From Candidatus Rifleibacteriota bacterium (GTDB taxonomy: Bacteria > Riflebacteria > Ozemobacteria > Ozemobacterales > Ozemobacteraceae), in assembly GCA_029565415.1 (NCBI GenBank), contig JAKQOH010000007.1, positions 1 through 64,000 of the forward strand: DNA of 64,000 bases. Reading direction: 5' to 3'. Of the stretch, positions 36,078 through 43,901 are shown piece by piece. How positions within the stretch are numbered: position 1 is the stretch's first letter; the number at the start of each line of letters is the position of its first letter. Below the pieces are notes generated by a model that worked only from the letters and a program-made list of their open reading frames with translations, made no database searches and had not been told where the DNA came from. The translations under genes were made by a program, and so were the position numbers.

Positions 36078-36472
36078 CGAACCGGCCTCTTCCGCTTCCG
36101 ACCGTTCTTGCGCGACTTCAGACCGAGGGGGGCGACGGCAATTTCCTGGTCATCGAGGAGCCGGCGACGGGGTATTACATCCAGATCGCCGGCAGCAACG
36201 GCTCGGCCCAACTGCATCTCGAGGCGGTCGGCAACGAGTATCTCGACGTCACCCGATGGCTGTCCCCCGAGCAGCACGCCCGTCTCCGTCAGCTCGGCTG
36301 GTCGGATCCGATCCGGGACTGTCCGAACCATTTCATCGACTGCCAGGTCCATGACGCGGGCGACCGGGACTGGCTCGCCGGGCTGATCATGAAGACGTTT
36401 GCCGACGTCTACGGAATCGGGAGCGATGCCGCGCTCGATCTGCGGCTGAACCTGGAGAGCAGTCAGGGATGA
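36074..36472 (+). CDS. Small YbjN/TY-Chap-like protein
   Basis: The 132-residue cytoplasmic-looking protein has the pattern FLVIEEPATGYYIQIAGSNG and later DWLAGLIMKTFADVYGI. It fits the alpha/beta fold of the YbjN/T3SS-chaperone-like (TY-Chap) group of peptide-binding proteins. The match is by outline only. AAAGGAG precedes the ATG. It overlaps waaF and the next glycosyltransferase by 4 nt each, so it is made together with them. No enzymatic motif is visible. Confidence 0.55.
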   Translation: MTNRPLPLPTVLARLQTEGGDGNFLVIEEPATGYYIQIAGSNGSAQLHLEAVGNEYLDVTRWLSPEQHARLRQLGWSDPIRDCPNHFIDCQVHDAGDRDWLAGLIMKTFADVYGIGSDAALDLRLNLESSQG

Positions 36473-37488
36473 TCGAAGGGAAGCGGCGCATCCTCGTCTC
36501 GCGCACCGACCGGGTCGGCGACGTCGTGCTGACGCTGCCGGTGTTTACGGCTCTCCGTAAGCAGGCGCCGCAGGCTCATCTCATCGGCCACGTGCGTTCG
36601 TATACCGCTCCCCTCCTCGACGGGCACCCCCATGTCGACGAGCTTCTCGTGGACGATCCCGACGGCCGCCCTCTCGCCTTCCTCGATCTCGTGCGCCGGA
36701 TCCGCGCGCTGCGGCCGGATGCGGCGGTCCTCGTCCATCCTTCCGGGCGCGCCATCGCGGCCTGCTGGCTCGCCCGCGTGCCGGTCACGTCCGGCCGGGC
36801 CTCGAACGTCTGGCAGTTTCTACTGACCCATCGGATCGTGCAGCACCGTTCCCGGAACGAAAAGCATGAAGCGGCCTACAATCTCGATCTTCTGGCGCCT
36901 CTCGGCGTCGACGCCGACCGACAGGAACTTCCATCGATATATATCAATGACAACGCCAAATCCTGGGCAACCGGCCGTCTTGCCGCGACCGGCATTTCGA
37001 CATCCCCCGTGTTCGTCCATCCCGGTCACGGGGGTTCCGCCGACAACCTGCCGCTCGAGCGGTATGTCGAGCTCGTCTCCCGGCTGACGGCCGCCGGACT
37101 GCCCGTCGTGATCACGCTCGGCCCGGCCGAGCGGCACCTGGAAGCCGCCTTCGGTCCGATCCGGCCCGGGGTCACCGCAGTCATCCCGGACGCGCCGGAC
37201 ATCGCCCATCTCGCGGGACTGCTCAGCCTGGGCCGCGGATTTGCGGGCGGCTCGACCGGGCCGATGCATCTGGCCGCCGTTCTCGGCCTCACGACCGTGG
37301 CGTTCTTTCCCCGGCGCGCCTCGATGACCCCGTTCCGCTGGGGGCCGCTGGGGCTGCGTACCCATGTCCTGATGCCCCCTGAAGAAGCGGGCGTGACGCC
37401 GGATGCCATGTCGAAGCTGGATACCGGAGTCGCCGTCGGGATTCTCTGCGGTCACTCCAGCGCTGTATCCGTGGAACCTGCCGCATGA
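36469..37488 (+). CDS. Family-9 glycosyltransferase (heptosyltransferase-like)
   Basis: This is the third GT9 protein of the cluster (339 residues). It has the N-terminal ILVSRTDRVGDVVLTLPVF and the donor-site GGSTGPMHLAAVLGLTTVAF. It differs from the other two in the middle (VFVHPGHGGSADNLPLERY), so it probably acts on another position of the core or on another sugar. It overlaps both neighbours by 4 nt. Confidence 0.88.
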   Translation: MIEGKRRILVSRTDRVGDVVLTLPVFTALRKQAPQAHLIGHVRSYTAPLLDGHPHVDELLVDDPDGRPLAFLDLVRRIRALRPDAAVLVHPSGRAIAACWLARVPVTSGRASNVWQFLLTHRIVQHRSRNEKHEAAYNLDLLAPLGVDADRQELPSIYINDNAKSWATGRLAATGISTSPVFVHPGHGGSADNLPLERYVELVSRLTAAGLPVVITLGPAERHLEAAFGPIRPGVTAVIPDAPDIAHLAGLLSLGRGFAGGSTGPMHLAAVLGLTTVAFFPRRASMTPFRWGPLGLRTHVLMPPEEAGVTPDAMSKLDTGVAVGILCGHSSAVSVEPAA

Positions 37489-37910
37489 TCGAGGCCCTCA
37501 TCATCACGGAACGGCTGACGATCCCCGCCTCGGATCTCTCGTGGGCGGCCGCGCGCGGTTCGGGCCCCGGCGGACAGAACGTGAACAAGGTGGCCTCCAA
37601 GGTCGAACTGCGATTCGATCTGGAGGGAACGACGGTGCTTTCCGGCGAGGTGAAGGGCCGGCTCCGGCTTCTTGCCGGAAACCGGCTCGATGCGGAAGGC
37701 CGGATCCTGATCACCTGCCAGGAAAGCCGGGACCAGCGATACAATCTCGACGAGGCGCTCCGAAAACTGCGCGGCCTGATCCTCAAAGCGCTCGTACCTC
37801 CCAAGAAGCGCCGGCCGACGAAACCGACGCGCGCCTCTCAGATGCGCCGGCTGGATTCCAAAAAAGCGCACTCCGACAAAAAACGCCGGCGAAGTTCCGG
37901 GGAAGAATGA
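37485..37910 (+). CDS. arfB: Alternative ribosome-rescue factor ArfB (YaeJ-type peptidyl-tRNA hydrolase)
   Basis: The 141-residue release-factor-like protein has the GGQ motif in GSGPGGQNVNK (residues 29-31). It ends in the very basic tail typical of ArfB (KKRRPTKPTRASQMRRLDSK), which enters the empty mRNA channel of stalled ribosomes. It hydrolyses peptidyl-tRNA on non-stop complexes. It is the last gene of the LPS-core run, overlapping the GT9 gene by 4 nt. The functional link to LPS is probably only operonic. Confidence 0.92.
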   Translation: MIEALIITERLTIPASDLSWAAARGSGPGGQNVNKVASKVELRFDLEGTTVLSGEVKGRLRLLAGNRLDAEGRILITCQESRDQRYNLDEALRKLRGLILKALVPPKKRRPTKPTRASQMRRLDSKKAHSDKKRRRSSGEE

Positions 37911-37944
37911 CGCTTTGCCTTCCCCGCCCCCCGGGTACGGAAGG

Positions 37945-37950
37945 TATAAT
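37945..37950 (+). promoter_or_regulatory. Perfect -10 box (TATAAT) upstream of the HEFGH protein
   Basis: TATAAT is ~55 nt before the ATG at 38005. The nearest TTGCCT (37915-37920) is 24 nt away, too far for a normal -35, so this promoter may need an activator or another sigma factor. Confidence 0.3.
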
Positions 37951-38004
37951 GAAGTGTCGCCATTCATCGGGCGTCGTTCGATCATCCCTTCGGCGAGGTT
38001 CGTC

Positions 38005-39342
38005 ATGATCAGATCATCAAACGCTCCACGACATCTGCTACCCCTTCTTCTGATCGCGCTGCTGGCCCTCTTCACGCAGCTTCCCGCCGGTGCCGAGGAC
38101 GCCCTCGACAACGGCATCAAACCGGTCTTCGGGAAGGCGTTCAACCTCGCCCTGTTCGGCAGCCGTGCCGCGACCGGCGATGAGATGCGCTCGTTCAAGA
38201 AACTGACGGATAGCCTTCGCGACGCCGAAAAGAAGGTCTCCGGCTGGGGCATCCCGCTGAACCGGAAGGTGCGGATCATGCTGTACACCGATACCGGCTT
38301 CCCGTGCAGCAACATCTGGGTCGCCGCCGGTCTGACCCCGAACGATGCGTCGCTCGACAAGTTTTCTGACGACAATTCCCTGCTGTATGCGACGGTGAGC
38401 GGGTATGAGATGGCCCACCAGACGGATCTGCTCAACGACACGTGGTTCTTCGTCAATCCGCTGACGCTGCGGAAGAAGTATGCGGCCCAGCCGAAGAAGA
38501 TCACGGGCGAGCTGCTCGACCAGGTGCTCGCGATGATCAAGGAGCAGCGCGTGCGGCTCGGCAAAAGCCTGACGATGCCCGTCGGCGAAAACCTCCGCGA
38601 CTATCAGGTGTTCGAGGATGCGGCGTTCAGCTTCCCGCTCGGCGTGATCTGGGTGCCCGTTCGCAAGCCGGGCGCGCTGCACCGTGATCTCGACACGATC
38701 GTCCACGAGTTCGGGCATCACTGTTTCTACCAGATGCTCGACGGCGTGCTGCACAAGACCAACCCCAAGAAGCGGTGGACCCGCCTGCAGATCTGCGCCC
38801 TCGCGAAGAGCATGCTCGCGGTGAACGAGTTCTTCGCCGATTACACCGCCGTCTCGTGCGGCTATAATATAGCGATCTCGATACATAACTACGGGAAGCT
38901 GCCCGACGAGTTCAAGCGGTATTTCAGCCGGGAGCGCACCCTGGCCGAGTTCATGAAGGATGCTTACAGCAGCCCGCGCATGCGGTCGATGCTGGAGGAA
39001 GGGCACAACTCGCTGAACCCGACCCGCTCGTTCGTCTGGAAGCTCAAGCTCGCGATCGGCACCGAAGCGACCGACAAGATCGTCGTCGCGGCCGTGAAGG
39101 CAAATATGTACCGGTTCTTCGCCGCGGATGTGAACAAATACAAGCGGAAGGCGGTCGACTGGGGTTGGGGCTGCTTCGCCCTGCCCGATTACCCCACCGA
39201 CATCCGGACCGAGAACCTGCGGTTCCTCGGCTTCCTCCAGGATGCCGCCGACAAGCTGCTCACCGCCGATCAGAAAGCGAAGTTCGCCGCCGAAGCCGCG
39301 AAGATCTACGGTTCGGAATACCCCCTCAAAGCCCGGCTGTAA
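38005..39342 (+). CDS. Exported HEFGH zinc-metallopeptidase-like protein
   Basis: The 445-residue protein has a signal peptide (HLLPLLLIALLALFTQLPAGA). It contains an HExxH zinc motif, HEFGH at residues 234-238 (followed by another H). A candidate third ligand, E275 in NEFFADYTAV, is 37 residues further on, the spacing seen in gluzincin-type peptidases. A sensible prediction is a periplasmic or secreted zinc peptidase; I do not recognise the family. I chose the ATG at 38005 with GAGG upstream. A rho-independent terminator follows at 39361. Confidence 0.75.
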   Translation: MIRSSNAPRHLLPLLLIALLALFTQLPAGAEDALDNGIKPVFGKAFNLALFGSRAATGDEMRSFKKLTDSLRDAEKKVSGWGIPLNRKVRIMLYTDTGFPCSNIWVAAGLTPNDASLDKFSDDNSLLYATVSGYEMAHQTDLLNDTWFFVNPLTLRKKYAAQPKKITGELLDQVLAMIKEQRVRLGKSLTMPVGENLRDYQVFEDAAFSFPLGVIWVPVRKPGALHRDLDTIVHEFGHHCFYQMLDGVLHKTNPKKRWTRLQICALAKSMLAVNEFFADYTAVSCGYNIAISIHNYGKLPDEFKRYFSRERTLAEFMKDAYSSPRMRSMLEEGHNSLNPTRSFVWKLKLAIGTEATDKIVVAAVKANMYRFFAADVNKYKRKAVDWGWGCFALPDYPTDIRTENLRFLGFLQDAADKLLTADQKAKFAAEAAKIYGSEYPLKARL

Positions 39343-39360
39343 TTCATTTCCTGCCCAACG

Positions 39361-39392
39361 CCGCCCCTTCTCCGGAAGGGGCGGTTTCGTTT
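39361..39392 (+). terminator. Rho-independent terminator after the HEFGH protein gene
   Basis: CCGCCCCTTC, a TCCG loop, then GAAGGGGCGG, followed by TTTCGTTT. It starts 19 nt after the stop codon. Confidence 0.8.
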
Positions 39393-39424
39393 CCGGGCAC
39401 AAGATGATGGGTGAAAACCGTAAG

Positions 39425-39620
39425 AACCGATCCGCAGATGACACAGATGGCACAGATGACATCCAGAAATCTTCTCTCAAGGGAGTTTTCGGTGCATTCA
39501 AATACCCAGGTGTTCGCTCCCGTCTGGTGTTCATCTGCGTTCATCTGCCCTCCATCTGTGAATGTGTTTCCTGAAAACCGGGGGCATCTCAGCGGAGCAT
39601 CACGGTGGGGAGACGACCTT
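39425..39620. repeat. Dispersed intergenic repeat, copy 1
   Basis: The element begins AACCGATCCGCAGATG with tandem ACAGATG units. A middle part ends in TCATCTGCGTTCATCTGCC, which is the inverse of those units. A 3' module follows with AACCGGGGGCATCTCAGCGGAG and GTGGGGAGACG. Copy 2 follows in the same spacer and copy 3 is at 49.7 kb. No protein is encoded. Confidence 0.75.
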
Positions 39621-39656
39621 CGTAGCGGGGGTATTCATTCGATGGGCGGGCCTCGG

Positions 39657-39673
39657 GCGGGTTTGAAACCCGC
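39657..39673. repeat. Short palindrome GCGGGTTTGAAACCCGC
   Basis: A 17-nt inverted repeat between the two dispersed-repeat copies, of the common extragenic-palindrome type. The rest of 39343-40044 contains only these repeats and two terminators; I see no gene in it. Confidence 0.6.
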
Positions 39674-39745
39674 TCCGACAGGCGACGGATGAAATCTCGT
39701 TCGGGCTCTGTGCCTCTGTGTCTGGTATGTGGGTTTCGTCAAAAC

Positions 39746-39956
39746 AACCGATCCGCAGATGGCACAGATGACGCAGATGAAATCCTGAGCGTCTTCAACG
39801 ATGGAGGTTGCGTCGCATCCGGGAAACAAGGGGAGCCAGGCGTTCGTTCCTCTCTGGTTTCTCATCTGCGTTCATCTGCCCTCCATCTGCGGATGCGTTC
39901 TTGAATCCGAGGGAAATTTCAACGGAGTATCTCTGTGGTGAAGCGGTCTCTGGAAC
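39746..39956. repeat. Dispersed intergenic repeat, copy 2
   Basis: It starts AACCGATCCGCAGATGG. It shares with copy 1 the CAGATG units, the TCATCTGCGTTCATCTGCC module (exact for 19+ nt) and the 3' module AATCCGAGGGAAATTTCAAC plus GGAG. It is preceded at 39703-39722 by GGCTCTGTGCCTCTGTGTCT, whose reverse complement resembles the stretch before copy 3. Confidence 0.75.
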
Positions 39957-39991
39957 ATTCTCGCGGCATTGTTGCACAAAGCGAAACAGAT

Positions 39992-40022
39992 AAAAATCGG
40001 GGGCTCCTTGCGGAGCCCCCGA
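39992..40022 (-). terminator. Rho-independent terminator of the FecR-domain gene
   Basis: On the minus strand: TCGGGGGCTCC, a short loop, GGAGCCCCCGA, then TTTTT. It lies 23 nt after the FecR-domain gene's stop. Confidence 0.85.
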
Positions 40023-40044
40023 TCTGGGTGAGAGCGGATTCGGG

Positions 40045-40794
40045 TTACTTGGCCTTCTTCTGGGCCTTGGCTTTCTGGGCCTGTTCGAAGCGCTTGTAGG
40101 CTTCGCGGGTGCGGGCATCTTCGGGACCATACTGGCCCTTGAGGTTGGCATACTCGATGTAGAGCGCGTTCACATCGCCGTCGGCGGAGGAAGTCCAATC
40201 GGTGTCGAGCCATTCGGCGTTCTTCTTTTCGACATTGAAGGTATAGGGGGCCACCGGGTCTTCACCGCTCAGACAATGGGTCGCCTTGCCGGTTGCGACA
40301 AGCTGCTCATCGGCGCCGTTCCGGCCGCGGACAGCGACGGCACCCTCGACGACGGAGAGAACGGACTTGCCGCGCGAATTCACGGCCACGTCGAAAACGG
40401 TGCCGCGGATTCCGGCAACGAGGCTCGGGGTTTCGATCAGGAACTCGGAGCCGCGCTTGACGAACTTGAACCAGGTCTGGCCCTTGAACACCTTGAGGGC
40501 GGTCGGCTGGAGTTCGACCATCGTCAGGGGCTTGATGCGCATGCGGGTGCCATCGCCGTACACGAGTTCGGCTTTGGATTCACGCAGCGTCTCGATCAGA
40601 TCACCGGCAAACAACGGCGAGCCGGCGTTGAGGACATCCGAGAGTACTTTTCCGACGCGGGTCAGCTTCACCTGGCCGCCGATGATGTTCAGTTTCACGT
40701 CGAGAGGCTGCACCTGCTGTTCGGCAGCCCAGGAAGCACACGTCATGATGGCGACAAATGCCGCGAGGAAGCACAACATTCTCCGATAGTCCAT
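40045..40794 (-). CDS. Exported FecR-domain protein
   Basis: The 249-residue protein has a signal peptide (residues 1-23, ending SWAA) and a FecR-type beta domain (about 40-160). That domain contains VGKVLSDVLNAGSPLFAGD, RESKAELVYGDGTRMRI and LVAGIRGTVFDVAV. The C-terminus is helical and Lys/Ala-rich (KRFEQAQKAKAQKKAK). In the FecR family this domain is periplasmic. Without the membrane and anti-sigma part it is likely a free periplasmic or surface protein rather than a true FecR. It has its own near-consensus promoter (40827-40857) and terminator, so it is a single-gene unit. Confidence 0.85.
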   Translation of the reverse strand: MDYRRMLCFLAAFVAIMTCASWAAEQQVQPLDVKLNIIGGQVKLTRVGKVLSDVLNAGSPLFAGDLIETLRESKAELVYGDGTRMRIKPLTMVELQPTALKVFKGQTWFKFVKRGSEFLIETPSLVAGIRGTVFDVAVNSRGKSVLSVVEGAVAVRGRNGADEQLVATGKATHCLSGEDPVAPYTFNVEKKNAEWLDTDWTSSADGDVNALYIEYANLKGQYGPEDARTREAYKRFEQAQKAKAQKKAK

Positions 40795-40826
40795 ACCAGC
40801 CTCCAGAAGATAGATGTTCGCTGTAA

Positions 40827-40857
40827 ATTATACGTCCCGATGCCGGGGGCGTGTCAA
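40827..40857 (-). promoter_or_regulatory. Consensus-hexamer promoter of the FecR-domain gene
   Basis: On the minus strand, perfect TTGACA (40857-40852) and perfect TATAAT (40832-40827) are separated by 19 nt, two more than optimal, with a GC-rich spacer. The leader is ~26 nt and contains GGAGG. A long spacer with perfect boxes is the signature of promoters twisted by MerR-type regulators. Confidence 0.65.
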
Positions 40858-40928
40858 GCCGCTTCAGAAGCCAAACACCGGGTTCTCACCCTGCCGGGGC
40901 AGCAACCGCTGCGGCCACCGGGGGGGCA

Positions 40929-41525
40929 TCACCGGTCGACAGAGGCGATGCAGCTTTTGAGAACCTTCTCGAGGCCGTCCGCGGCGGCGGCCAGGTCGTC
41001 ATTGACGATGATATGGTGATACCGGTCACGGCAGGCCATTTCCTCGCGGGCATTCCGGAGGCGCTGCTGGAGGACCTCCTCGGTATCCATGTTCCGTTTG
41101 CGGATACGCTCTTCCAGGCACTCGATCGACGGCGGCATGATGAAGATCAGCACCGACTCGGGGTACACGCACTGGATCTTGAACGCGCCCTGGACGTCGA
41201 TGTTCAGGAGCACATGGCGGCCTTCGTCCCTCTGGCGGTCGACGAACTCCCGCGGAGTTCCATAGTAGTTGCCATGTACGACGGCCCACTCGGCGAACCG
41301 CTCGTCCCGGATCTCGGCTTCGAACCGCTCGGGCGTGTAGAAGAAGTATTCCTGCCCGTCCGTTTCCCCGCCTCGGGGCGCTCGGGACGTCGCGGAAATC
41401 GAGTAGACCATGTCGGGGGCGAACCGTTCGATCATGTGGTTGCACAGGACGGTCTTGCCGACGCCCGACGGGCCGGAAATCACGAACAGCATGCCGCGGG
41501 GGCGGCCGGTATCGTTCTCCATCAT
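40929..41525 (-). CDS. gmk: Guanylate kinase
   Basis: The 198-residue enzyme phosphorylates GMP to GDP with ATP. The P-loop GPSGVGKT is at 18-25, and the GMP-binding region SATSRAPRGGETDGQEYFF and NIDVQGA follow in the usual order. The length is normal. It overlaps gpmI by 4 nt (ATGA), so the two are co-translated. Confidence 0.96.
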   Translation of the reverse strand: MMENDTGRPRGMLFVISGPSGVGKTVLCNHMIERFAPDMVYSISATSRAPRGGETDGQEYFFYTPERFEAEIRDERFAEWAVVHGNYYGTPREFVDRQRDEGRHVLLNIDVQGAFKIQCVYPESVLIFIMPPSIECLEERIRKRNMDTEEVLQQRLRNAREEMACRDRYHHIIVNDDLAAAADGLEKVLKSCIASVDR

Positions 41526-43060
41526 TTTTTCCGGATGAGGAGGGACTTGCCATCCATCGCGGCGGGCTGGGGTATGCCCAGGAGCTCGAGAATCGTCGGC
41601 GCTATATCACACAGGCGGCCACCGGCGCGAAGATCGACCGAGTGACGCGTCAGCAGGCAGAAGGGAACGGGGTTCGTCGTGTGCTCCGTGAACGGCCCGC
41701 CCGTCTGCATATCGATGAGCTGCTCGGCATTGCCGTGGTCAGCCGTCAGAATGCAGTCGTAGCCGAGATCATATGCGACGGGGACGATCTTGGAGAGAAC
41801 CGAGTCGACGGTGCTCACGGCTTTCATCGCCGCTTCCATGACCCCGGTATGGCCGACCATATCGCAGTTGGCGAAGTTGACGACGACGAAGGGGTAACGG
41901 CGGCTGCGCAGCTTCTCGAGCAGGGCATCCCCGACCTCGAACGCCGACATCTCAGGCTTCAGATCATAGGTCTTCACCTTCGGGGAGGCGATCAACTGGC
42001 GCTCCTCGTGGGGAAGCGGCTGTTCGACGCCACCGTTGAAGAAGTAGGTGACGTGGGCGTATTTTTCCGTTTCGGCGATCCGGAGTTGAGGAATTCCCTT
42101 CTGGGAGAGAACCTCGCCGAGCGTTTCGGGAAGGCGCTGCGGAGGGAAGGCGACCGGCACGGAAAACTTCTCGGCATACTGGGTGAAGCTGGCGTAGCGC
42201 ACCTTCATCGGCTTCACGGGGAACTCGGCGAACCCCTCTTCGGTGAAAACGCGGGTCAACTGCCGCATGCGATCGGCCCGGAAGTTGAAGGCGAGGATGC
42301 CGTCGCCGTCGGAGATGGTGGCGACCGGCTTTCCGTTTTCCTCGATGACGACGGGAACGATGAACTCGTCGGTCACGCCGGCCGCATACGATGCCTCGAC
42401 GGCGGTCACGGGATCCGCGGCGCGGTTCCCGACCCCGTTCACGAGTGCCTGCCAGGCCTTCTCGACGCGATCCCAGCGGGAATCGCGGTCCATGGCGTAG
42501 TACCGGCCGCCGACCGTGGCGACGCGACCAACGCCGATCTGCTTCATCTGCTCGGTCAGCTCGCGCATGAATTTCACGCCGCTCGTGGGCGAGGTGTCGC
42601 GGCCGTCCATGAAGGCATGGATGAACACCCGGGTCAGGCCGCGCTTTTTGGCGAGTTTCAGGCAGGCGTACAGTTGGTCGTTCCGGCTGTGAACGCCGCC
42701 GTCGGAAAGGAGGCCATACAGGTGCAGAGCCGTTCCGGCCCGTTTCACGTCATCGCACAGCCCCGTCAGGACCGGATTCTCGAAGAAGGAGCCGTCGGCG
42801 ATCGCGCGGTCGATGCGGGTGATATCCTGGTAGACGACCCGGCCGGCGCCGATGTTGAGATGGCCGACCTCGGAGTTGCCCATCTGGCCTTCGGGGAGAC
42901 CGACATCGAGGCCGGAGGCGGCCAGGGTGGTCAGGGGCCGTTCCCGGAACAGGCGATCGATGAACTCCGGTGCGGCGGCGTGAATGGCGTTTCCTTCGGC
43001 GCGGTCCGACATGCCGAAGCCATCCATGATAACGAGAAGGAGTTTGGGCTGTGCATCCAT
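41522..43060 (-). CDS. gpmI: Cofactor-independent phosphoglycerate mutase
   Basis: The 512-residue glycolytic enzyme interconverts 3- and 2-phosphoglycerate through a phosphoserine. MDGFG (D13) and the active-site serine in MGNSEVGHLNIGAGR (S63) are visible. Metal-binding stretches HSRNDQ, DGRDTSP, NFANCDMVGHTG and TADHGNAEQ are also present. I chose the ATG at 43060, which has AAGGAAG upstream; codons further upstream overlap the pth promoter region. It is followed by gmk. Confidence 0.96.
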   Translation of the reverse strand: MDAQPKLLLVIMDGFGMSDRAEGNAIHAAAPEFIDRLFRERPLTTLAASGLDVGLPEGQMGNSEVGHLNIGAGRVVYQDITRIDRAIADGSFFENPVLTGLCDDVKRAGTALHLYGLLSDGGVHSRNDQLYACLKLAKKRGLTRVFIHAFMDGRDTSPTSGVKFMRELTEQMKQIGVGRVATVGGRYYAMDRDSRWDRVEKAWQALVNGVGNRAADPVTAVEASYAAGVTDEFIVPVVIEENGKPVATISDGDGILAFNFRADRMRQLTRVFTEEGFAEFPVKPMKVRYASFTQYAEKFSVPVAFPPQRLPETLGEVLSQKGIPQLRIAETEKYAHVTYFFNGGVEQPLPHEERQLIASPKVKTYDLKPEMSAFEVGDALLEKLRSRRYPFVVVNFANCDMVGHTGVMEAAMKAVSTVDSVLSKIVPVAYDLGYDCILTADHGNAEQLIDMQTGGPFTEHTTNPVPFCLLTRHSVDLRAGGRLCDIAPTILELLGIPQPAAMDGKSLLIRKK

Positions 43061-43176
43061 GGGTGTGACTTCCTTGGGCCGGCAACGCGCCGGTGATTCG
43101 ATGGCGCGGATTATACCCACCATGCCGGCGGGTGTCAATTCCACCCGGCAACCGGGCCGCCCATGACGATCGCCGG

Positions 43177-43205
43177 TTGACAGGCGGCTGGACAGCCCCT
43201 AGAAT
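43177..43205 (+). promoter_or_regulatory. Sigma-70 promoter abutting the pth start codon
   Basis: Perfect TTGACA (43177-43182), a 17-nt spacer, then TAGAAT (43200-43205). The expected +1 is ~43212, one base from the ATG at 43213, and no ribosome site precedes that ATG. A leaderless mRNA is predicted. Confidence 0.7.
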
Positions 43206-43212
43206 CGGAACC

Positions 43213-43821
43213 ATGCTGATCGTCGGACTGGGCAATCCCGGAGCGGAATACGAGCACACGCGGCACAACATCGGGTTTCGTGCCGCCGATGCTCTTGCGG
43301 AGCGTTTCCGAACGCGGTTCGACCGGTCCAGGCACCATGCCCAGGAAGCGGCCTTCAGCTTCAAGGGTGAGTCCCATCTGCTGCTCAAGCCGCAGACGTA
43401 CATGAACTTATCCGGGGAGTCCGTTGCCGCCTGTATCGCGGCCGAGCAACTGACGCCCGAAACGACCCTCGTCATCGTGGACGACATCCACCTCCCCGCC
43501 GGTCGGATCCGTCTCAGGAACTCCGGCGCCGACGGCGGGCACAACGGGTTGAAATCGATCATCGGCAGAATCGGCCAGCAGTTCTGGCGGCTGCGGATCG
43601 GCGTGGGTCTGCCGGAGGGCACGGGAAACGGCCTGGTCAATCATGTCCTGGGCCCCTTCACCCCCGACGAGGAAGCGATACTCACCCGCATCATGGGCGA
43701 TCTTCCCGAACTGGCCACGATGTGGCTGATCGGGATGGGCGGCCGGGCGATGAACAGGTTCAACGCGAAGTGGTACGCCGAACCCGAATCGCCGCCGGAC
43801 CGGGAACCACCCCGTTCCTGA
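43213..43821 (+). CDS. pth: Peptidyl-tRNA hydrolase
   Basis: The 202-residue enzyme recycles peptidyl-tRNA dropped from ribosomes. It starts MLIVGLGNPGAEYEHTRHNI, with the catalytic His at residue 18. It continues with PQTYMNLSG, VDDIHLPAG and GADGGHNGLKSI, all standard for Pth. The ATG at 43213 gives exactly the family N-terminus although it has no Shine-Dalgarno; the promoter sits directly upstream. With arfB 5 kb away, this is the second peptidyl-tRNA-clearing enzyme in the window. It diverges from gpmI. Confidence 0.96.
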   Translation: MLIVGLGNPGAEYEHTRHNIGFRAADALAERFRTRFDRSRHHAQEAAFSFKGESHLLLKPQTYMNLSGESVAACIAAEQLTPETTLVIVDDIHLPAGRIRLRNSGADGGHNGLKSIIGRIGQQFWRLRIGVGLPEGTGNGLVNHVLGPFTPDEEAILTRIMGDLPELATMWLIGMGGRAMNRFNAKWYAEPESPPDREPPRS

Positions 43822-43837
43822 TTGTACATCCCCTCGG

Positions 43838-43866
43838 TTGCAATCGTTGATGGGCTCTGTTATGAT
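43838..43866 (+). promoter_or_regulatory. Sigma-70-type promoter of the cheC operon
   Basis: TTGCAA (43838-43843), a 17-nt spacer, then TATGAT (43861-43866), with a predicted start near 43873 and a ~29-nt leader containing a GGGGGGAG ribosome site before the ATG at 43902. It is not a sigma-28 flagellar promoter. Confidence 0.65.
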
Positions 43867-43901
43867 GGCCCAGATCAGCACAAGGGGGGAGTGTCTCATC
43901 G

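Noticed and set aside
38855..38880. TATAAT-like sequence inside the HEFGH protein gene as an internal promoter
   Set aside because: Similar AT-rich islets occur in most genes and this one lacks a -35 and a downstream gene on that strand.
39425..39956. CRISPR-like array from the repeated CAGATG units
   Set aside because: Units are 6-8 nt, uneven, and part of a self-complementary element; there are no spacers of constant length and no cas genes.
43061..43144. N-terminal extension of phosphoglycerate mutase to a start at 43144
   Set aside because: The extension lacks a ribosome site and lies in the intergenic region shared with pth; ATG 43060 has AAGGAAG and fits the family start.
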